From an uncultured Eubacteriales bacterium (GTDB lineage: Bacteria; Bacillota; Clostridia; UBA1381; UMGS1253), in assembly GCA_900550065.1 (NCBI GenBank), contig URQR01000063.1, forward strand, positions 1-10,329: a stretch of DNA of 10,329 bases. Reading direction: 5' to 3'. Positions 6,185 to 10,329 of this stretch are shown here, one piece after another. Made by a program: the position numbers and the translations under genes. Position 1 is the first letter of the stretch. The number at the start of each line of letters is the position of its first letter. The notes beneath the pieces were generated by a model. That model did no database searches. It saw only the letters and a list, made by a program, of their open reading frames with translations, and was not told the origin of the DNA.

Positions 6185-7153
6185 ATGGATTGGATTATGG
6201 CGGCAATTGAAACGACAACGGAGGGGATCGAGCCTATTTGCGGCAGGCTGTATACGCTTGGTGTTACCGGGACGGAAATCGAGGACGCGGCGGACTTTAA
6301 CGACTTTTTAGAAAATGATACGAAGTATTGGGACTATATCGACGAATCACTTCTATATAAAAAGACAGCACCGACGTGCGTAAAGGTGTATCTGACCGAC
6401 GACGAGCATGGCCGTGCCCAGCTATCCACTATCCGGCAAAGTATGGCAGAGCTTGCAGCGCTGGACGGCGAGGGCCGTTTTGGCACGCTTACCGTGAGTC
6501 TGACAAATATGCAGGAGCAGGACTGGGCGGAAAACTGGAAAAAATACTACAAGCCGCTCAAGGTCGGAGAGAAAATTTTAATCAAACCGGAGTGGGAAGA
6601 CCTCGCCGATGACGAGGGACGCACAGTGTTTCATATTAATCCCGGGATGAGCTTTGGCACAGGGACGCACGAGAGCACCCAGCTCTGCCTCGAAAGTCTC
6701 GAAAAGCATATAAACAAGGGCGACAGCGTACTTGACCTCGGCTGCGGGAGCGGTATTTTATCCATCGTCGCACTGCTGTTAGGCGCAGGATGTGCAGCAG
6801 CGGTCGATATCGACCCGAACGCGGTCAAAATTGCCAAAGAAAATGCCGCTAAAAACGGGATTACAGAGGAGCGCTATACAGCGCTTGCAGCAGACATTCT
6901 CTCCGACGAGGCGGCGCGTAGCCGTGTCGCTGCACAGCAGTACGATCTCGTACTCGCCAATATTGTCGCGGACGTGATTATTGCGCTTGCGCCGTTTGCA
7001 AGGTCTGTGATCAAGCCGGGCGGTACGTTTATCACCTCCGGTATCATCTTAGAGCGCAAGGCAGACGTTACCGGCGCGTTGGAGGCAGCTGGCTTTACCA
7101 TACAAGCCGTTTGTGACAAACGCGAATGGTGCTCTGTTACGGCAATTGGTTAA
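6185..7153 (+). CDS. prmA: Ribosomal protein L11 methyltransferase
   Basis: SAM-dependent enzyme that methylates ribosomal protein L11 in the cytoplasm. The 322-residue protein has the N-terminal L11-recognition part (1-110), the conserved DWAENWKKYYKP (113-124), PGMSFGTGTHEST (153-165), and SAM motif I DLGCGSGIL (184-192). Acidic D208 closes strand 2, and LANIVADVI (257-265) matches the family motif near the active site. The ribosome binding site GAGGTAA overlaps the pheA stop codon, with only 4 bases between the genes, so translation is very likely coupled. It is the last gene before a strong terminator and therefore appears to share the Phe/Tyr-attenuated transcript. Its common neighbour rsmE is displaced 2 kb downstream. 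Confidence 0.97.
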   Translation: MDWIMAAIETTTEGIEPICGRLYTLGVTGTEIEDAADFNDFLENDTKYWDYIDESLLYKKTAPTCVKVYLTDDEHGRAQLSTIRQSMAELAALDGEGRFGTLTVSLTNMQEQDWAENWKKYYKPLKVGEKILIKPEWEDLADDEGRTVFHINPGMSFGTGTHESTQLCLESLEKHINKGDSVLDLGCGSGILSIVALLLGAGCAAAVDIDPNAVKIAKENAAKNGITEERYTALAADILSDEAARSRVAAQQYDLVLANIVADVIIALAPFARSVIKPGGTFITSGIILERKADVTGALEAAGFTIQAVCDKREWCSVTAIG

Positions 7154-7164
7154 TAAAATTCAAA

Positions 7165-7202
7165 AAAATAGCCCTCCATAATAGATTATGGAGGGCTATT
7201 TT
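7165..7202. terminator. Bidirectional terminator after prmA
   Basis: An 18-bp perfect inverted repeat (7165-7182 with 7185-7202) has a GC core, GCCCTCC/GGAGGGC. On the plus strand the stem ends in TATTTTATT, and on the minus strand in seven T. It closes the aroF-pheA-prmA operon and separates it from the heparinase unit. Confidence 0.93.
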
Positions 7203-7246
7203 ATTCCCGCTTTTTCACATTGAATCAGAAAATTTTTACAAAAATG

Positions 7247-7276
7247 TTGAACTCAATAGGACAAATATGATAAAAT
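7247..7276 (+). promoter_or_regulatory. Promoter for the heparinase-rsmE unit
   Basis: TTGAAC (7247-7252) is followed after 18 bases by TAAAAT (7271-7276) with an extended TG at 7268-7269. Transcription would start near 7283, giving an unusually long leader of about 155 bases before the ATG. A weaker alternative extended -10 (TGGTATAGC, 7399-7407) lies nearer the gene. Confidence 0.6.
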
Positions 7277-7281
7277 AGTCT

Positions 7282-7383
7282 CAAAATCTTCGATTTTGGC
7301 AACGTCATGTCCGCGTGACGTTAGAAGAAACCGCTATCGGGGCACTGCCCCTCCCCCGCTGCGCGGGAACGCGTTTTCTTCAG
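7282..7383 (+). ncRNA. Structured 5' leader of unknown class
   Basis: Dense, mostly perfect inverted repeats are visible. Hairpin A is CAAAATC-TTC-GATTTTG (7282-7298). Hairpin B is AACGTCA-N8-TGACGTT (7301-7322). A long helix pairs 7324-7334 with 7371-7381 (10 of 11), and encloses GGGGC-ACT-GCCCC (7339-7351) and CCCGC-TGC-GCGGG (7355-7367), giving a three-way junction. The fold resembles a structured RNA domain, but I recognise no riboswitch consensus. No U-tract or clear masking of the ribosome binding site (7424-7430) gives an expression platform. It could instead be a dispersed palindromic DNA repeat. The structure is read from the sequence; the role is unknown. Confidence 0.5.
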
Positions 7384-7437
7384 GTTTGTACATATTTATG
7401 GTATAGCACAATAAATACAAAACAAAGGGATGAGCAT

Positions 7438-9147
7438 ATGTTATTTGCAAAGGCGAAGGAGCCTGCCTTTTGGCAGATAGTAAAAGAGACCCCCGCCTAT
7501 CGGGATTTGATTGATGAATTATTTTATCTTTATGACGCGTACTGTAAGGACGAGATTCCCGTTTTGCGCTACAGCAACTATAAGATTTTTTACGGGAGCG
7601 GCTCCCGCAAGGAGCACGAAGTGCCCTATTTTCTAAAGCGGACGCGGCTCAACACCTGCGCCATGCTCTGCCTGATTTATCCGGAGCGGACGGAATATCT
7701 CGAAAAATTACAGGATGTTATCTGGTCAATCTGTGATGAATACTGTTGGGCATTGCCCGCGCACGTGCGCGATACAGAGCACAATGACAACACGTTCCTC
7801 GACCTGTTCGCGAGCGAGACCGGCTTTGCACTAAGCGAGATTGATTACCTGCTCGGCGAGCGGTTTGATCCGCTTGTCCGCGCGCGGATTGAAACGGAGT
7901 TAAACCGCCGTGTGATTGACTCGTTTTTAAACCGTCATTTTGACTTTGAAACAATGAGGAGCAATTGGGCGGCTGTTTGCGCCGGAAGCGTCGGAATTAC
8001 ATTCATGTACCGGCGGCCGGAGCTTTTTGAAAGCATCAAGCCCCGTATCGACGCGGCGATGGAGTGCTTTCTTTCGAGCTATAAAGCGGATGGCGTGTGC
8101 CGCGAAGGGCTTGGCTACTGGATTTATGGGTTCGGCTTCTTCACTTACTACGCCGATCTTCTGCGGCAGTTTTCGGACGGAAAATATGACTATTTTTCAC
8201 AGGAGCGGATCCGTACGATTGCTGCGTTCCAACAGAAAATGTTTTTACAAAACGATATTACGGTCAGCTTCGCGGATGGGGCGATTACCGGCTCGCATAT
8301 GATAGGACTGAGCCACTTTTTAAAAGCAGAGTACCCGGACGATGTTGTTGTACCGCCTGCAAAATACCGCTCGACGCGCGTCGGAGGCGAGGGAGACGAC
8401 GCAGCACGCTGGTGCCATGTCATTCGGTCGTTTACATACCTGAATCCGTCGTATAACACGGAAAAAGAGCCGGAATCGGCAGAATATTATATGCCGGAGT
8501 CGGCATGGTACATCAAAAAAACACCGCGCTATGCGTTTGCAGCGAAGGCGGGCGACAATGACGAGCCGCACAATCACAACGACATTGGTTCCTTTATTTT
8601 TGTAACGGACGGTGAGCAGTCGCTCTGCGACCTCGGCGCTGGAGAATATACACGTCAGTATTTCCGTCCTGAAACACGGTATTCCATCTTTTGTAACAGC
8701 TCGCTCGGGCACAACGTCCCAATCATTAACGGCGCGCCCCAAAAAGCAGGGGCTGAATACAGCGGCAGTATGGTGGTAATAGACGGCGTTGTTACAATAG
8801 AATTTGCCGGCGCATACGATGTAGACAGCCTGACGGGACTGCAGCGGACCCTGACCCCCATGGAGGACAAGGTTCTGCTGAAGGATTGCTTTACCTCCAC
8901 CGCCCCGCTTACAGAAATACGGGAGCGGTTTGTAAGTAAGGCAGAGCCGGTCGTAGACGGCGACACGGTTTCCGTCGGCGGTGCGGTGATTCGCTTTGAC
9001 CCGGCCTGCTGTACGCTGTCGGTTTCTACACAGGAGTCGCGAGCTCACAACATCCATAAAGGCTGCGGCGAAGAAACAGTCTACTGTATCGACTTTGTTC
9101 TGTCGCCGGGACAGACTGTCTTTACTGTGCAAATTTGCGCAAAATAA
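7438..9147 (+). CDS. Heparinase II/III family protein (putative polysaccharide or oligosaccharide lyase)
   Basis: A 569-residue protein with the two-part layout of this lyase superfamily. The N-terminal helical region (about 1-330) contains NTFLDLFASETGFAL and SNWAAVCAGSVG, typical of the alpha-toroid. The C-terminal beta-sandwich begins near HNHNDIGSF (378-386) and continues with DLGAGEYTRQYF (398-409) and RYSIF...GHNVP (414-428), the recognised family core. No signal peptide is present, so a cytoplasmic role on imported uronic-acid oligosaccharides is more likely than secretion; the substrate cannot be told from sequence. The ATG at 7438 has AAAGGGA (7424-7430) 7 bases upstream. An in-frame GTG at 7315 lies inside the structured leader and is rejected. 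The rsmE start is 25 bases after the stop, so the two are probably co-transcribed. Confidence 0.85.
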   Translation: MLFAKAKEPAFWQIVKETPAYRDLIDELFYLYDAYCKDEIPVLRYSNYKIFYGSGSRKEHEVPYFLKRTRLNTCAMLCLIYPERTEYLEKLQDVIWSICDEYCWALPAHVRDTEHNDNTFLDLFASETGFALSEIDYLLGERFDPLVRARIETELNRRVIDSFLNRHFDFETMRSNWAAVCAGSVGITFMYRRPELFESIKPRIDAAMECFLSSYKADGVCREGLGYWIYGFGFFTYYADLLRQFSDGKYDYFSQERIRTIAAFQQKMFLQNDITVSFADGAITGSHMIGLSHFLKAEYPDDVVVPPAKYRSTRVGGEGDDAARWCHVIRSFTYLNPSYNTEKEPESAEYYMPESAWYIKKTPRYAFAAKAGDNDEPHNHNDIGSFIFVTDGEQSLCDLGAGEYTRQYFRPETRYSIFCNSSLGHNVPIINGAPQKAGAEYSGSMVVIDGVVTIEFAGAYDVDSLTGLQRTLTPMEDKVLLKDCFTSTAPLTEIRERFVSKAEPVVDGDTVSVGGAVIRFDPACCTLSVSTQESRAHNIHKGCGEETVYCIDFVLSPGQTVFTVQICAK

Positions 9148-9172
9148 TATTAAAAAGGAATGAAGCGGCACT

Positions 9173-9910
9173 ATGCCAAGATTTTTTATCGATAAAACCG
9201 TGCTGTGCGGCGAGACGGCAGCTATCACGGGAGAAGACGCGCGCCATATTATAAAGGTGCTGCGCATGCGCGAGGGGGAACCGCTGACGCTTTGCGACGG
9301 CTGCGGCATGGACTATGCGGCGAAAATCACCGCCCTATCGGACGGCATCGTCACGGCAAAAATTGAATCAGCCTACGCAAACGCGTCGGAGCCGGACATG
9401 CAAATTACGCTGTATCAAGCTTTTCCAAAGGCCGGCAAAATGGAATATATCATACAAAAATGTACGGAATTGGGGATTTATAAAATTATCCCTTGCATTA
9501 TGGAGCGATGTGTTGTAAAATTAAATAGTAGCTCTGATGCGCAAAAGAAAATGGGGCGGTATCAGAGTATCGCCTATGCGGCGGCAAAGCAGTCACAGCG
9601 CGGTATTGTCCCGCTTATCGGCGAGCCGGTTTCCTTTGCAGAGGCCGCAGCACAATTAAAAACATATGACTTAGGGTTTGTCCCCTACGAAAACGAGAGC
9701 GGAGAAACACTAAAAGCTGTCCTGTCGGGCGCAAAAAGCGCAAAAACGGCGGCTTACCTAATCGGTCCCGAGGGTGGTATCAGCGATCGTGAGCTTTCTG
9801 TGATACAAGCCAGCGGCGTTCCGACCGTAACGCTTGGAAAGAGGATTCTGCGGACGGAAACAGCCGGAGAGGCGGTTCTGGCGATGATGAATTATGAATT
9901 TTTTCTTTAA
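9173..9910 (+). CDS. rsmE: 16S rRNA (uracil-1498-N3)-methyltransferase RsmE
   Basis: Methylates U1498 of 16S rRNA in the small ribosomal subunit, using SAM. The 245-residue protein has the N-terminal PUA-like domain with EDARHIIKVLRMREGE (21-36). The C-terminal SPOUT knotted domain contains KMEYIIQKCTELGI (89-102), AAKQSQR (137-143), IGPEGGIS (197-204) and LGKRILRTETA (221-231), the last two forming the SAM-binding trefoil knot. The length is normal for the family. The start has AAAAAGGAA (9152-9160), rather far from the ATG at 12-13 bases. It is usually next to prmA; here it follows the heparinase-family gene, probably on that gene's transcript. Confidence 0.96.
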   Translation: MPRFFIDKTVLCGETAAITGEDARHIIKVLRMREGEPLTLCDGCGMDYAAKITALSDGIVTAKIESAYANASEPDMQITLYQAFPKAGKMEYIIQKCTELGIYKIIPCIMERCVVKLNSSSDAQKKMGRYQSIAYAAAKQSQRGIVPLIGEPVSFAEAAAQLKTYDLGFVPYENESGETLKAVLSGAKSAKTAAYLIGPEGGISDRELSVIQASGVPTVTLGKRILRTETAGEAVLAMMNYEFFL

Positions 9911-9943
9911 ATTTTCTTATAAACATAAGGAGGATCTATAAAA

Positions 9944-10329
9944 ATGATAAGTAAAGAATTGGCGGGATTGCCGAAAAAGCAGCTTGAGGAAAAAATCACA
10001 AACAGGGTATTAATCAATTTCGGCTATACAATCGTTGGCTACATTCTTTTGTATTTGTTTTACCTGTATGCAATGGGCCGGATTGGCAACATCCTTACAT
10101 ACCGTTATGTGATGCTCGGTCTTTTTATCGTCTTTGCAGTAGCGGCGGCAGTGCTCTATGTGCTTTCTTTTATGAATCAGCCAAAATTTACAAAGTACCA
10201 AACGAGACTGCGTAATTATGGCCACATGGCATTGGGTATCGCGATTGCAGTGTTTTACCTCAATCTGCCGTTCTATACGCAGTGGGTGCCGACGGAAACC
10301 GCGCCCGCGTATCTGCGTCCAGCGCTGTT
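9944..10329 (+). CDS. Hypothetical membrane protein (N-terminal 128 residues, cut by window edge)
   Basis: The ORF begins ATG ATA AGT with a strong AAGGAGG site (9927-9933) 10 bases upstream and stays open to the window end. A short charged N-terminus (ELAGLPKKQLEEKITNR, 5-21) is followed by three hydrophobic segments at about 23-44 (INFGYTIVGYILLYLFYLYAMG), 54-75 (around LGLFIVFAVAAAVLYVL) and 93-109 (around HMALGIAIAVFYLNL), so it is an integral membrane protein. I do not recognise a family. It starts 33 bases after the rsmE stop with no terminator visible, so it may be the next gene of the same operon. Confidence 0.8.
   Translation, partial: MISKELAGLPKKQLEEKITNRVLINFGYTIVGYILLYLFYLYAMGRIGNILTYRYVMLGLFIVFAVAAAVLYVLSFMNQPKFTKYQTRLRNYGHMALGIAIAVFYLNLPFYTQWVPTETAPAYLRPAL

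Noticed and set aside
7339..7367. GC-rich hairpins as an intrinsic terminator
   Set aside because: No U-tract follows either hairpin on the plus strand, and the real terminator for prmA is at 7165-7202.
7315..7437. Longer heparinase-family frame from GTG at 7315
   Set aside because: It would translate through the GC-rich inverted repeats, has no ribosome binding site, and gives no family-like sequence. ATG 7438 has AAAGGGA at good spacing.
8320..9309. 329-codon minus-strand frame opposite the heparinase gene and rsmE
   Set aside because: It is antisense to two clear genes, shows no recognisable domain, and is explained by the codon bias of the plus-strand genes.

Overview
The window looks like a chromosomal segment of a Gram-positive Firmicute, most likely an anaerobic Clostridia/Oscillospiraceae-type bacterium. 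The reasons are the dprA-topA pair, a type I-beta DAHP synthase next to a fused chorismate mutase-prephenate dehydratase, prmA and rsmE close together, strong AGGAGG-type ribosome binding sites and near-consensus sigma-A promoters. The taxon is inferred from gene content only. Coding is ordinary code 11, and no phage, insertion-sequence, CRISPR, tRNA or rRNA signal was seen.

Layout. Positions 1-3568 are on the minus strand: the 5' part of topA (cut by the window edge), dprA, and an FAD-dependent oxidoreductase with its own consensus promoter. Positions 3569-3773 form a divergent regulatory region. From about 3681 everything is on the plus strand: a consensus promoter, a 39-codon leader ORF packed with Phe and Tyr codons, and a terminator. 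These are followed by the DAHP synthase gene (aroF), pheA and prmA, closely spaced and closed by an 18-bp palindromic terminator. A second plus-strand unit follows: promoter, unusually structured 5' untranslated region, heparinase II/III-family gene, rsmE, and the start of a small membrane protein that leaves the window.

The main result is at 3681-3956. The leader encodes a peptide in which residues 14-28 contain 7 Phe and 3 Tyr. The RNA can form a protector helix (3802-3818 with 3864-3879), an antiterminator (3871-3883 with 3925-3937) or an intrinsic terminator (3925-3945 plus U-tract), and these are mutually exclusive. This is the full logic of ribosome-mediated transcription attenuation. 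It sits directly upstream of the first enzyme of the aromatic pathway and of the enzyme that commits chorismate to phenylalanine. Such leader-peptide attenuators are classical in enteric proteobacteria; Firmicutes mostly use T-box RNAs or TRAP, so this looks like an independent design.

How the genes work together: aroF makes DAHP, and PheA turns the resulting chorismate into phenylpyruvate. Both enzymes also carry likely allosteric domains, so flux would be controlled at the transcript and the protein level. prmA (ribosomal protein L11 methyltransferase) appears to ride on the same attenuated transcript. In related bacteria prmA and rsmE are usually adjacent; here a terminator, a promoter, a folded leader and a polysaccharide-lyase-type gene lie between them.
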